From Crocinitomicaceae bacterium (GTDB lineage Bacteria > Bacteroidota > Bacteroidia > Flavobacteriales_D > Crocinitomicaceae), in the NCBI GenBank assembly GCA_030833265.1, contig JAURHO010000028.1, positions 1-14,422 on the forward strand: DNA of 14,422 nt, read 5' to 3'. The position numbers and the translations under genes were made by a program. Positions 1 to 7,500 of this stretch are shown here, one piece after another (the stretch's first letter is position 1; each line of letters begins with the position of its first letter). The notes beneath the pieces are model-generated. The model was given only the letters and a program-made list of their open reading frames with translations, was not told where the DNA came from and ran no database searches.

Positions 1-1
1 C

Positions 2-727
2 AAAACCGTGATTTCTTTTTTACTCAATTATTTTCCGGAACAAACCCAACAAGATCCTGAAGCGCCGAAGGTGGCCAAATATGCCTACGGACAAGATTAC
101 CATTATGTCATCAAAGACAAACTCAAGGAGCTTCTCAACGATTTAAAACAGGAAATCGGTGATTTTCAAGGAAGGGCTTTTGTGGATTCAGCACCGGTAT
201 TAGATAAAGCTTGGGCGCAAAAATCAGGGCTCGGTTGGATCGGAAAAAACACCAATTTAATCCATCCTAAACACGGAAGTTTTTTCTTTATTGCCGAACT
301 ATTTGTCGATCTAGAATTTGAACAAGACGGGCCTATCAAAGATTACTGCGGGACTTGCACGCGCTGCCTAGACGCCTGCCCCACACAAGCTTTTGTGGCG
401 CCCTTTTTACTGGATGCCTCGAAATGCATCTCCTACCTGACAATAGAACTCAAAGACCAAGATTTACCCCAGCAATTCAAAGGAAAAATGGAAAACTGGG
501 CTTTTGGCTGTGACATTTGTCAGGATGTTTGCCCTTGGAACCGCTTTTCAAAAAAGCACAACGAAAATGCTTTTGAGCCGCACCCTGAGTTTCTCAACCT
601 GAGCAGTGGTGAATGGGAAAATATGAACCAAGAAACCTTTCAATATTTATTTGGAAAAAGCGCCATTAAACGCACAAAATTTGAGGGCATCAAACGCAAT
701 ATTGGCTTCTTAAAAAAGCCGAACTAA
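2..727 (+). CDS. queG: Epoxyqueuosine reductase QueG, 3' part (5' end outside window)
   Basis: QueG is a cytoplasmic cobalamin- and Fe-S-dependent enzyme that reduces epoxyqueuosine to queuosine at the wobble base of certain tRNAs. The reading frame is open from base 2 (Lys-Thr-Val-Ile-Ser-Phe), so the GTG at 8 is an internal Val codon and the N-terminal part lies outside the window. Numbering from that GTG, the RAFVDSAPVLDKAW segment (56-69) carries the family's conserved Asp60. It is followed by GLGWIGKNTNLI (74-85). A ferredoxin-like double 4Fe-4S pattern follows: C114xxC117xxC120xxxC124P, a lone C140, then C168xxC171xxxC175P. The tail SAIKRTKFEGIKRN is typical of the family. The gene ends 64 bases before kmo, which has its own promoter-like box, so the two need not be co-transcribed. 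Identification is secure. Confidence 0.95.
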   Translation, partial: KTVISFLLNYFPEQTQQDPEAPKVAKYAYGQDYHYVIKDKLKELLNDLKQEIGDFQGRAFVDSAPVLDKAWAQKSGLGWIGKNTNLIHPKHGSFFFIAELFVDLEFEQDGPIKDYCGTCTRCLDACPTQAFVAPFLLDASKCISYLTIELKDQDLPQQFKGKMENWAFGCDICQDVCPWNRFSKKHNENAFEPHPEFLNLSSGEWENMNQETFQYLFGKSAIKRTKFEGIKRNIGFLKKPN

Positions 728-752
728 ACGTTTATCGAACTATTGAAGTGAT

Positions 753-760
753 TACCTTTG
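753..760 (+). promoter_or_regulatory. Putative Bacteroidota -7 promoter box (TACCTTTG) upstream of kmo
   Basis: TACCTTTG matches the Bacteroidota TAnnTTTG consensus exactly and lies in the short gap between queG and kmo, 31 bases before the kmo ATG. A start of transcription a few bases downstream would give a leader of about 25 nt. The upstream -33 TTG-type element is weak or absent at ideal spacing; only a TTTA at 731-734 is near. This is inferred from consensus only. Confidence 0.45.
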
Positions 761-791
761 TCAAGAAGCAAAGGAAAAAATATTAGAGTAC

Positions 792-2159
792 ATGGAGCAG
801 AAAAGAGAAGCCATTATTATTGGTGCAGGTTTAGTAGGGTCACTATGGGCTGTTTACCTGTCAAAAGCAGGATACAACGTTACAATCTACGAACGCAGAT
901 CAGATATCCGCAAGGCTGAAATCAGTGCCGGCAAGTCTATTAACTTGGCGCTTTCTGTTCGTGGCTGGACTGCCCTGGATGCCGTAGGTGTTGGCGATGA
1001 AATTAGAAAGATCGCCATTCCAATGTATGGCCGCATGATGCACTCACTTGAAGGAGACCTCACCTACCAGCAATATGGCAAAGAAGGCCAGGCTATTTTT
1101 TCAGTTTCAAGAGGTAAAATCAACGCCACCATGATGGACATCGCCGAAACACATGGTAATGCCAAAATTCATTACCAAACAGAATGTTTGCGCGTTGACC
1201 TCAAAAATGCCGTTGCTTATTTGCGCAACACTGAAACGGGGCAAGAATTTGAAGCAAAAGCTGACGTGATTTTTGCCGCCGACGGGGCATTTAGCGCCGT
1301 TCGCTACCATTCTATGCAAAAGTTAGGACGTTTTCAATATAGCCAAAACTATATCGCCGATGGCTACCGCGAAATCTTATTACCAGCCTTGCCAGACGGT
1401 AGTTACCCGATGGATAAAAATGCACTTCACATTTGGCCAAGAGGTCGTTTTATGATGATTGCACTGGCCAATGAAGACGGTTCATTTACCTGTACTTTAT
1501 TCATGCCGCATGAAGGTCACGAATTTGCTTTCGATAAACTCAACTCTAAGGCCGACGTCGATCGCTTTTTCAAGACCGTTTTCCCAGACTTCCATCAAAT
1601 GATGCCAGACATCTCCGACAAATGGGAAGACCATCCACTTTCCAATTTGGCTATTATCAGATGTTATCCTTGGGCGCATGGCAAAGTTGGCCTCATGGGC
1701 GATGCCGCTCACGCTACCGTTCCGTTTTACGGACAAGGCATGAATGCGGGCTTTGAAGATTGTCGCGTGCTCAATGATCTGATGCTCGAGCACAACCACG
1801 ACTGGGATAAAATCTGGGAAGCCTATAGCCCATTGCGCAAGCCTAACGGCGACGCCTTACAAGATCTTTCCCTAGACAACTATATCGAAATGCGCGACCT
1901 CGTTGCCGACCCATCTTTCTTGTTGCGTAAAAAAATCGAGGCTAAATTCAATCAACTTTATCCGAACAAATGGCTGCCTCTTTACAGCCAAGTCACGTTT
2001 AGCAATATCCCCTATTCGGTAGCCTATGAACAAGGTAAAAAACAGCGCCTCATCATGGATGAAATCATGGCTAACCCGAACATAGCACAAGACTGGGATT
2101 CACCGCAAATTATGGAGGCCATACTTGAGCAGTGTAGTTCATTTAATTTTCAGACATGA
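792..2159 (+). CDS. kmo: Kynurenine 3-monooxygenase (FAD-dependent)
   Basis: KMO hydroxylates L-kynurenine to 3-hydroxykynurenine using NADPH, O2 and FAD, in tryptophan breakdown or in de novo NAD synthesis from tryptophan. At 455 aa it has the usual length. The N-terminal Rossmann motif is IIIGAGLVGS (8-17), with ERR (35-37) at the end of strand beta2. FSVSRGKIN (103-111) carries a conserved Arg. The DG motif is FAADGAFSAVR (161-171). The GD/FAD-ribityl motif is GLMGDAAHATVPFYGQGMN (300-318), continued by AGFED, a very KMO-like block. HIWPRGRFMMIAL (213-225) is also typical of KMO. The C-terminal region lacks the clear hydrophobic membrane anchor of the mitochondrial enzyme. No kynureninase or 3-hydroxyanthranilate dioxygenase gene is visible nearby, so the rest of the pathway must lie elsewhere. 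The stop overlaps the next gene by ATGA. Confidence 0.95.
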   Translation: MEQKREAIIIGAGLVGSLWAVYLSKAGYNVTIYERRSDIRKAEISAGKSINLALSVRGWTALDAVGVGDEIRKIAIPMYGRMMHSLEGDLTYQQYGKEGQAIFSVSRGKINATMMDIAETHGNAKIHYQTECLRVDLKNAVAYLRNTETGQEFEAKADVIFAADGAFSAVRYHSMQKLGRFQYSQNYIADGYREILLPALPDGSYPMDKNALHIWPRGRFMMIALANEDGSFTCTLFMPHEGHEFAFDKLNSKADVDRFFKTVFPDFHQMMPDISDKWEDHPLSNLAIIRCYPWAHGKVGLMGDAAHATVPFYGQGMNAGFEDCRVLNDLMLEHNHDWDKIWEAYSPLRKPNGDALQDLSLDNYIEMRDLVADPSFLLRKKIEAKFNQLYPNKWLPLYSQVTFSNIPYSVAYEQGKKQRLIMDEIMANPNIAQDWDSPQIMEAILEQCSSFNFQT

Positions 2160-3046
2160 GAATACTGATCCTATTTTTAATATGTACGCCCCTCGTTTGG
2201 GCACAAGGTGGTTTTGAGAAATCAAAAAAGAAAGGCAATGACTACCTGCAAGTTCGCAACCATGGCTACCAATTTTCATTGGGGCCAACCTATTCTTTTG
2301 TGAATGACCCGCTCAAAGGAGACTACACGCTCAATCAAGTGGATCGTATTAACTACACTATTACACCCGAGGCTAAAGTTGGCTTCTATGCAGAGTTCGG
2401 CTTGGCGCATTTCCCGAAATGGAAAGGGACACCCATCAAAGCACTGGGCAAAAGCCGCATTATGGATTACTTCGATTGGGGCATTGGCTATCGTCAGATC
2501 CGTGGCTTAGAAAGTACCCTGATTGAAAATCAAAATGCACTCGGCGAAATCACGAGCACCATTAACGGTTCAGGCAGGCTAAATACTGGTTATTTGTACG
2601 GAAGCATCAGGGCGCACACCCTCATTTATTTTGGAAAGAAAGTGGTGGTTAAGGTGCGCAAGCACTTTTTAGACCAAAGCCTAGGCCTAAATTTTGACTA
2701 CAACCTCAGCCGTGGCCCCATGACCTACGATAATTTCACAGCTTATCAAGCGCCACAATTATTTCAACCAAATTTGGCCAAAGGTATGCTCCAACTCAAT
2801 TATCAAATTGGGATTGGTATCAGACTTAATAAAGCCTGGATTCTGATTCCGGGTGTTTCAATTCCGGTAGTAACGATGTATCCGTGGGAGGGCTTCAATG
2901 CCAATATTCATTGGTACAGCAGCACTTATTGGCCTTTTCAGGCGCAATTTAAAGTCATTAAATTATTTGAAGCTGAACCAAAATGCGGCATCTATAGTAC
3001 ACCAGAAGACCGCGACATGGAAAAACAGTACCGAATGGATAACTAA
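2156..3046 (+). CDS. Exported, barrel-like protein of unknown function
   Basis: I do not recognise the family. The 296-aa product begins with a probable signal peptide (MRILILFLICTPLVWAQ, cut near residue 16 or 17). After a short Lys-rich stretch (FEKSKKKGNDY) it is rich in aromatic and Gly residues, with alternating hydrophobic and polar positions typical of outer-membrane beta strands. Examples are YQFSLGPTYSFV (38-49), AKVGFYAEFGLAHF (73-86), FDWGIGYRQI (106-115) and LQLNYQIGIGIRL (212-224). It is probably a small outer-membrane or periplasmic-face barrel. There is no T9SS sorting tail. The start overlaps the kmo stop (ATGA), which implies translational coupling with kmo. The stop overlaps the convergent minus-strand gene by four bases, leaving no room for a terminator between them. 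Confidence 0.8.
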   Translation: MRILILFLICTPLVWAQGGFEKSKKKGNDYLQVRNHGYQFSLGPTYSFVNDPLKGDYTLNQVDRINYTITPEAKVGFYAEFGLAHFPKWKGTPIKALGKSRIMDYFDWGIGYRQIRGLESTLIENQNALGEITSTINGSGRLNTGYLYGSIRAHTLIYFGKKVVVKVRKHFLDQSLGLNFDYNLSRGPMTYDNFTAYQAPQLFQPNLAKGMLQLNYQIGIGIRLNKAWILIPGVSIPVVTMYPWEGFNANIHWYSSTYWPFQAQFKVIKLFEAEPKCGIYSTPEDRDMEKQYRMDN

Positions 3047-3579
3047 GCCTTCACCCAGCTAGGAATCAACTTTTTAGGCAAACGCTTGCGCAATCTTTTT
3101 AATACAGAATCTCGGTCTGAGACGTTCCCACAACGCAGTACTTGGCGCTCGGCAAGTTTTCCGTCTTTGTAAAAAGAAAATTCAAAGGTTACGGAAGTTG
3201 CTTCATCGCGGTAAATATGATAAATACTGGTGGTCTCGAGCATTTCTGCTAAAGTTTGGGTGTCTTCGCTTACTTTAAATTTGCGGTCATAGCCGCGCAC
3301 ATTGACAACCAAATAGGTATCAAAACCTTTTTGATGCACGACCGCTTGAATAGAATCATTGAGCAAGTGTTGGATATCTTCTCCTTGCTTCAGAACATTC
3401 ATAACAGGAAGTACCTTTACTTGATTGGCCTTGAACAATTCTGAAAGCATCGCTTGCATGGCATAACGGTCTTCTTCTTTTTCAAACTGCGCAATAATGA
3501 CTGCATTGTTGAGCTTCAAGTTTTGAGCAATTAAGCACTTTGAAAAAAGGACAAGGAACAATAAAAAGGAATACTTCAT
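3043..3579 (-). CDS. Small exported protein of unknown function
   Basis: The 178-aa product starts with a signal peptide (MKYSFLLFLVLFSKCLIAQ). Cys15 lies within the hydrophobic core, but its context (LFSKC) is not a lipobox, so a soluble periplasmic protein is more likely than a lipoprotein. The mature part has alternating hydrophobic strands (NAVIIAQF, VKVLPVMNVL, FDTYLVVNVRGYD, SVTFEFSFYKDGKLAERQVL) with intervening helices, and a very basic tail (KRLRKRLPKKLIPSWVKA). This suggests a compact alpha/beta fold, but I cannot name it. It begins 8 bases after the metF stop on the same strand, so it is probably the second gene of a metF transcript. Its last four bases overlap the stop of the convergent barrel-like gene. 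Confidence 0.75.
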   Translation of the reverse strand: MKYSFLLFLVLFSKCLIAQNLKLNNAVIIAQFEKEEDRYAMQAMLSELFKANQVKVLPVMNVLKQGEDIQHLLNDSIQAVVHQKGFDTYLVVNVRGYDRKFKVSEDTQTLAEMLETTSIYHIYRDEATSVTFEFSFYKDGKLAERQVLRCGNVSDRDSVLKRLRKRLPKKLIPSWVKA

Positions 3580-3587
3580 GAGCGAAT

Positions 3588-4538
3588 TTAAAAAACTTCT
3601 TTGGCAATTTGCCTAACAGATGTAGAATTTGACATCGTGTAATAATGAATACAAGGTACGCCAGCAGCTTTTAACGCTTTTGATTGGTGAATGCCCCACT
3701 CAATACCAAGTTTTTCGACTGCCGCGTTGTCTTTGCATTTCAATAATTCAGCAGACAACTCTGTTGGGTAGTCGATGTGGAAAAACTTAGGTAAAAAACT
3801 GATGTGCGCCAATGACTTTATGGGCTTCAGGCCCGGAATAATTGGGACATTGATGCCGGCTGCCCGACATGCCGCGACAAAATCAAAGTACTTTTGGTTA
3901 TCGAAGAACATTTGAGTAACCAAATAACTCGCACCAGCATCAACCTTTGCTTTCAAGTATTGCAAGTCGGTTTCGAGGTTCATGGCCTCAAAGTGCTTTT
4001 CAGGGTAAGCAGCTGCTCCGATACAAAAATTAGTTGGGTCTTGGGCTTGATCTCCAGCCATGTAGACACCTTTATTGAGTTGCTCAACTTGTTTAATGAG
4101 GTCAACTGCGTAGGCGTGTCCTTCAGGATGTGCTCTGAAATTGGCTTCTGATTTAACGGCGTCGCCACGAAGCGCAAGCACGTTGTCAATGCCTAAAAAC
4201 TGGAGGTCAATAAGGGCGTTTTCTGTTTCTTCTTGACTAAAACCGCCACAAATTAAGTGTGGAACCGCATCGATATGATACTTATGCATCAAGGCCGCGC
4301 AGATACCGACGGTGCCCGGACGTTTTCTGACTGCCTTTTTTTCAAGTAAGCCGTGTTCACGCTCGATGTAAACATACTCTTCGCGGTGATAGGTCACGTT
4401 AATGAATTTGGGTTTGAATTCCATCAACGGATCAATTCCTGCATAGATTGAGCTAATGCTTTTACCTTTTAGCGGAGGTAAAATTTCAAAAGAAAAAAGC
4501 GTGTCTTTGGCAGCCACAAGGTGATCTGTAACCTTCAT
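3588..4538 (-). CDS. metF: Methylenetetrahydrofolate reductase
   Basis: MetF reduces 5,10-methylene-THF to 5-methyl-THF with an FAD cofactor, supplying the methyl group for methionine synthesis. The 316-aa length fits bacterial MetF, a TIM barrel without the eukaryotic regulatory domain. Diagnostic segments are FSFEILPP (15-22, catalytic-type Glu18), INVTYH (46-51), VPHLICGGFS (92-101), LALRGDA (121-127, with the flavin-contacting Asp126), FCIGAAAYPEKH (171-182), YLVTQMFFD (205-213, with folate-binding Gln209) and IPGLKPI (234-240). The C-terminal PCIHYYTMSNS (295-305) is also typical. A TAnnTTTG box lies 17 bases upstream, so metF probably has its own promoter despite sitting just downstream of the aminotransferase gene. 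No SAM riboswitch fits in the 49-base gap. Confidence 0.96.
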   Translation of the reverse strand: MKVTDHLVAAKDTLFSFEILPPLKGKSISSIYAGIDPLMEFKPKFINVTYHREEYVYIEREHGLLEKKAVRKRPGTVGICAALMHKYHIDAVPHLICGGFSQEETENALIDLQFLGIDNVLALRGDAVKSEANFRAHPEGHAYAVDLIKQVEQLNKGVYMAGDQAQDPTNFCIGAAAYPEKHFEAMNLETDLQYLKAKVDAGASYLVTQMFFDNQKYFDFVAACRAAGINVPIIPGLKPIKSLAHISFLPKFFHIDYPTELSAELLKCKDNAAVEKLGIEWGIHQSKALKAAGVPCIHYYTMSNSTSVRQIAKEVF

Positions 4539-4555
4539 AACTTAGAATAGGGATA

Positions 4556-4563
4556 CAAAGATA
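4556..4563 (-). promoter_or_regulatory. Putative -7 promoter box (TATCTTTG) upstream of metF
   Basis: On the minus strand TATCTTTG is an exact TAnnTTTG match lying in the 49-base gap between the aminotransferase stop and the metF ATG. A start about 6 bases downstream would leave a leader of roughly 12 nt. I see no clear TTG -33 element at the expected spacing. Confidence 0.45.
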
Positions 4564-4587
4564 AGTGAATGTGAAAGAATATCGCTC

Positions 4588-5775
4588 TTATAATTGATCT
4601 AAAGCGGCAAGAATAATAGCCTGAGCCTGATCCCATTCTGTTTGTGATAAATTCAATGGTGGCGAGAGCCTAAAACTATAAGGATGAGACAAAAACCAAA
4701 AAGTAATCAAGCCCTTATCAAGGCAGTATTGTACCACCTTTTCTACCTCCGTTGCATCTTGTAAATCAAAGGCAAACATGGCGCCAACGCGGCGGTGAGT
4801 CAACACCTTTGGATGCTTGGTAATTTGTGCTGAAAAACTTGCTGCCTTCGCCTCAAGTTGCTCCCAATTGATTTCGGTCGTTAAAACATCGATTGTTGCA
4901 GCTGCAGCGGCACAAACCATCGGGTGCCCACCAAAAGTTGTAATATGCCCAAGCATGGGTTCATGTGTAAACAAATTGAGGTGTTCTTGAGCCGCTACGA
5001 GCGCACCAATGGGCATGCCGCCGCCAAGGGCCTTTCCTAGGGTCAAAATATCAGGCACAACACCAAAGTGCTCAAAAGCAAATAAGCGCCCTGTTCGGCC
5101 CATTCCGCACTGAATTTCATCAAAAATCAGTAGCGCGCCAACCTCAGTGCATCTGTCTCTTAGCGCCTGCAAAAATTCAAGACTCGGCTTTCTGACACCC
5201 GCATCTCCTTGGACGGTTTCAATGATAACACCTGCGGTTTTTTGGGTTATCTGGTCAAGAACGGAAAGCTCATTGTGCGCTAAAATACGGACATCAGGAA
5301 GTAAAGGACGAAACGCGATTTTTTTGACTTCATTAGCCGAGACACTCATGGCACCGTGTGTACTGCCATGGTAACTCCCTTTAAATGACACCAGCTCAGT
5401 GCGTCCAGTGACGCGTTTGGCTAACTTAAGTGCCGCCTCAATCGATTCTGTGCCGGAATTGACGACATATACGCCATCCAATTTTGCCGGTAGCACATTA
5501 AGTAAGGCCTTTACCAAAGCTTGTTGGGCATCCTGAATAAACTCGCCATATACCATGACATGCAAGTGCTTCTCGAGTTGTTGCTGAAGTGCTGCAACAA
5601 CTTTTGGATGTCGATGACCTATATTATTGACCGCAACACCTGCAATCATATCTAGGTAAGCCTTTCCTTGTTTGTCATAAATATAAGCGCCTGCTGCTCT
5701 ATCTACTTCGATTAAAAAAGGAAACGGACTCGTTTGACCCAAATGCGCCTTGAAAAATGCTTGTTCGTTGGTCAT
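4588..5775 (-). CDS. Class III PLP-dependent aminotransferase (acetylornithine/ornithine aminotransferase-like)
   Basis: This 395-aa fold-type I aminotransferase moves an amino group from an omega-amino donor (such as acetylornithine, ornithine or a related amine) to 2-oxoglutarate. The N-terminal half has YLDMIAGVAVNNIGHRHPKV (40-59). NSGTESIEAALKLAK (106-120) is the phosphate-binding region. SFKGSYHGSTHGAMS (130-144) follows, then LLIFDEIQCGMGRTG (215-229) with Asp219 for the pyridine nitrogen. LTLGKALGGGMPIGALV (244-260) carries the Schiff-base Lys248. GHITTFGGHPMVCAAA (276-291) is also typical. The usual E-P-V/I-Q-G-E motif reads ETVQGDAG at 186-193. No arginine biosynthesis genes are adjacent, so I leave the symbol blank; the exact substrate cannot be read from sequence. 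The start codon overlaps the pafA-like stop (TAATG), suggesting translational coupling. Confidence 0.9.
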   Translation of the reverse strand: MTNEQAFFKAHLGQTSPFPFLIEVDRAAGAYIYDKQGKAYLDMIAGVAVNNIGHRHPKVVAALQQQLEKHLHVMVYGEFIQDAQQALVKALLNVLPAKLDGVYVVNSGTESIEAALKLAKRVTGRTELVSFKGSYHGSTHGAMSVSANEVKKIAFRPLLPDVRILAHNELSVLDQITQKTAGVIIETVQGDAGVRKPSLEFLQALRDRCTEVGALLIFDEIQCGMGRTGRLFAFEHFGVVPDILTLGKALGGGMPIGALVAAQEHLNLFTHEPMLGHITTFGGHPMVCAAAAATIDVLTTEINWEQLEAKAASFSAQITKHPKVLTHRRVGAMFAFDLQDATEVEKVVQYCLDKGLITFWFLSHPYSFRLSPPLNLSQTEWDQAQAIILAALDQL

Positions 5776-7415
5776 TACTTTTCTAAAATAGGAAGAATAG
5801 GTTGTCCGATCATAGAACCACTTCGCTGAAGATTCAAGATATGAATGAGAGTTGGGGCGATATCGGTGATTTCTATTGGACTATAAATTTGTTGGCCCGC
5901 TTCAATCCCTTTTCCGTACCAAAGTAAGGGCACGTGTGTATCGTAATTAAAGGCTGAACCATGGGAGGTGCCTTGGTGGGCTTTGGGCTCATCGTGCTCT
6001 TTTGACAAATAGCCAGGTTGCAATAAGAAAATGAGCTCACCACTTCTTTGAAGGTCAAAGCCATTGTGTAGCATTTCTCCCCAATAATCTGTTTGCGCAG
6101 CACCAGACATGAGCTCTTGACGCGTCAGTACGGTTTTCACCTCGGGCCACTTTCGCAATTCTGTTGCAGCAAATTCGGCTACCTCTTGAACATCCAGCTT
6201 CAGTGAATCGATGCGTGCTAAATTCAAATAAATATTTTGATTGATTTCAAATTCCAATAAATCAGCATTGTATTTCATGATAAAGTCATCGCGTAAAACT
6301 TGTAAATGATTATCCATAAAGAAATAACCACCCGGCAGCTTTTTTTCGATCAGCATTTGCGGAACCGGAACCACCGCATGATCTGCGGTCAAAAACAAAA
6401 CAAAGCCTTCCTTGCCATAGCGTGTCTCTAGACTCGAAAATAAACGCTGCAATTCACGGTCTAAGCGCGCATACATGTCCTCCATTTCTCTGGAGTAAGG
6501 ACCAAAAGAGTGACCTGCAATATCAGGAGTTGAATAGGAAATGCATAAAAAGTCTGTAAACTGATCTTGTCCTAAGTTCTCTTGCTCAAGTGCGGTAATG
6601 GCGAAGTCTGTTAAAAGTTCATTGGCCTGAGGGGAAATGGTAAACATGCTATTGGCAATGGCCCCTTTGGCGATCATGTCCTGAAAATCATAAGGAAAAG
6701 TAGCACTCGTTTTACCTGTCAATACGACTTCATAATTGCTTTGATCGGCTAACTGATAAGTACTTTCAGGAAGCAATAGCTTCCAAATATGCAAATCTTT
6801 GCTAGGATCAAACTTTTCATTGAAGCGCTGCACCCAAGTTGGAAGTTCCTTTTTGTAGAAGGTACTTGTGATGAAATCACCAGAATTGACGTCGTACCAA
6901 TAGGTCCCGTCAGAAAGGTGTCCACCCGGTAAAATAGCACTGCGGTCTTTGATAGACATCGAAATGACTTTAGATTTCGGCGAAGCCATTTTGAGCTGAT
7001 CTGTAATGGTGTAAGTGCGCAAGTTTAATGGCGCAGCCCCAGTACTTAATGCTGTTCCGCCAACTGCTGAATAATTTAAATTGGAAACACTAGTGACCGT
7101 CTTTTTGGTTTCACGGACATACCAATCATTGGCTACAATGCCGTGGTTTGAAGGTGTTGTTCCGGTATAGATTGAGGCGTGCCCAGGAGCTGTAAATGTT
7201 GGAACATAATTGTATTGTACATTTCTACAATTTGTCCCTTTCGTCATGAGTCGGTTAAAACCACCTGTGGTGTACAAATGCTGAAAACGGTACAAATAGT
7301 CATAACACATTTGATCAATGACAATGCCTACCACAATTTTTGGTTGTTTCACCGCTTGAGCTTGGACTTGTACCAAACTCAAAAAGAAAACGAAAATGAT
7401 GCTTATTTTTTTCAT
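5775..7415 (-). CDS. pafA: PafA-type alkaline phosphatase / phosphodiesterase-superfamily protein, exported
   Basis: This 546-aa protein belongs to the alkaline phosphatase superfamily. PafA-type enzymes are periplasmic phosphate-monoester hydrolases with two zinc ions. A signal peptide (MKKISIIFVFFLSLVQVQAQA) precedes the catalytic domain. Visible active-site elements are metal ligand Asp34 (IVIDQM), nucleophile Thr75 in PTFTAPGHAS (72-81), Asn96 (VANDWY), and Lys156/Arg158 in SIKDRSAI, the Lys-x-Arg pair of the PafA family. Further metal ligands are Asp298 and His302 (TPDIAGHSFG), Asp345-His346 (TADHAV) and His485 (GTSHGSA). All key residues are present, so it should be active, supplying phosphate from organic phosphates. 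The gene is first in a pair with the aminotransferase (TAATG junction). An excellent promoter box ends only four bases before the ATG. Assignment to PafA rather than another phosphodiesterase rests on the Thr/Asn/Lys-x-Arg pattern. Confidence 0.9.
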   Translation of the reverse strand: MKKISIIFVFFLSLVQVQAQAVKQPKIVVGIVIDQMCYDYLYRFQHLYTTGGFNRLMTKGTNCRNVQYNYVPTFTAPGHASIYTGTTPSNHGIVANDWYVRETKKTVTSVSNLNYSAVGGTALSTGAAPLNLRTYTITDQLKMASPKSKVISMSIKDRSAILPGGHLSDGTYWYDVNSGDFITSTFYKKELPTWVQRFNEKFDPSKDLHIWKLLLPESTYQLADQSNYEVVLTGKTSATFPYDFQDMIAKGAIANSMFTISPQANELLTDFAITALEQENLGQDQFTDFLCISYSTPDIAGHSFGPYSREMEDMYARLDRELQRLFSSLETRYGKEGFVLFLTADHAVVPVPQMLIEKKLPGGYFFMDNHLQVLRDDFIMKYNADLLEFEINQNIYLNLARIDSLKLDVQEVAEFAATELRKWPEVKTVLTRQELMSGAAQTDYWGEMLHNGFDLQRSGELIFLLQPGYLSKEHDEPKAHQGTSHGSAFNYDTHVPLLWYGKGIEAGQQIYSPIEITDIAPTLIHILNLQRSGSMIGQPILPILEK

Positions 7416-7419
7416 AGTT

Positions 7420-7451
7420 CAAAAATACACATTCCATTTTGCTGTATGCAA
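7420..7451 (-). promoter_or_regulatory. Putative Bacteroidota promoter of pafA-aminotransferase pair (TTG-N21-TATTTTTG)
   Basis: Reading the minus strand, TTG (7451-7449), 21 bases, then TATTTTTG (7427-7420) match the -33 and -7 consensus and spacing. Only four bases separate the box from the pafA ATG at 7415. Transcription would be expected to start at or within a few bases of the ATG, which would give a leaderless or nearly leaderless message. Confidence 0.5.
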
Positions 7452-7472
7452 GCAACTTAATTCCGATTTTTG
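7437..7472 (+). promoter_or_regulatory. Possible promoter of the T9SS cargo gene (TTTTG-N23-GATTTTTG)
   Basis: TTTTG at 7437-7441 and GATTTTTG at 7465-7472 (one mismatch to TAnnTTTG) are separated by 23 bases. They lie 28 bases before the ATG at 7501. The site overlaps the opposite-strand pafA promoter, so the divergent genes would share a compact 85-base control region. Confidence 0.3.
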
Positions 7473-7500
7473 CGTCATTAATGAAATTTAACAAAATCCT

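Noticed and set aside
8..10. GTG at base 8 as the start of queG
   Set aside because: The frame is open upstream (Lys-Thr before Val), matching the internal K-T-V-I-S segment of QueG. The gene is cut by the window edge.
1107..2090. Minus-strand open frames within kmo
   Set aside because: They run antisense to strongly conserved KMO motifs, have no promoter or start context and are composition shadows.
3543..3579. Lipoprotein signal in the protein encoded at 3043-3579
   Set aside because: Cys15 is preceded by Phe-Ser-Lys, which is not a lipobox; a standard signal peptidase I site near residues 18-20 fits better.
4539..4587. Possible SAM or cobalamin riboswitch before metF
   Set aside because: The gap is only 49 bases and contains a promoter-like box; no multi-stem aptamer can fit.
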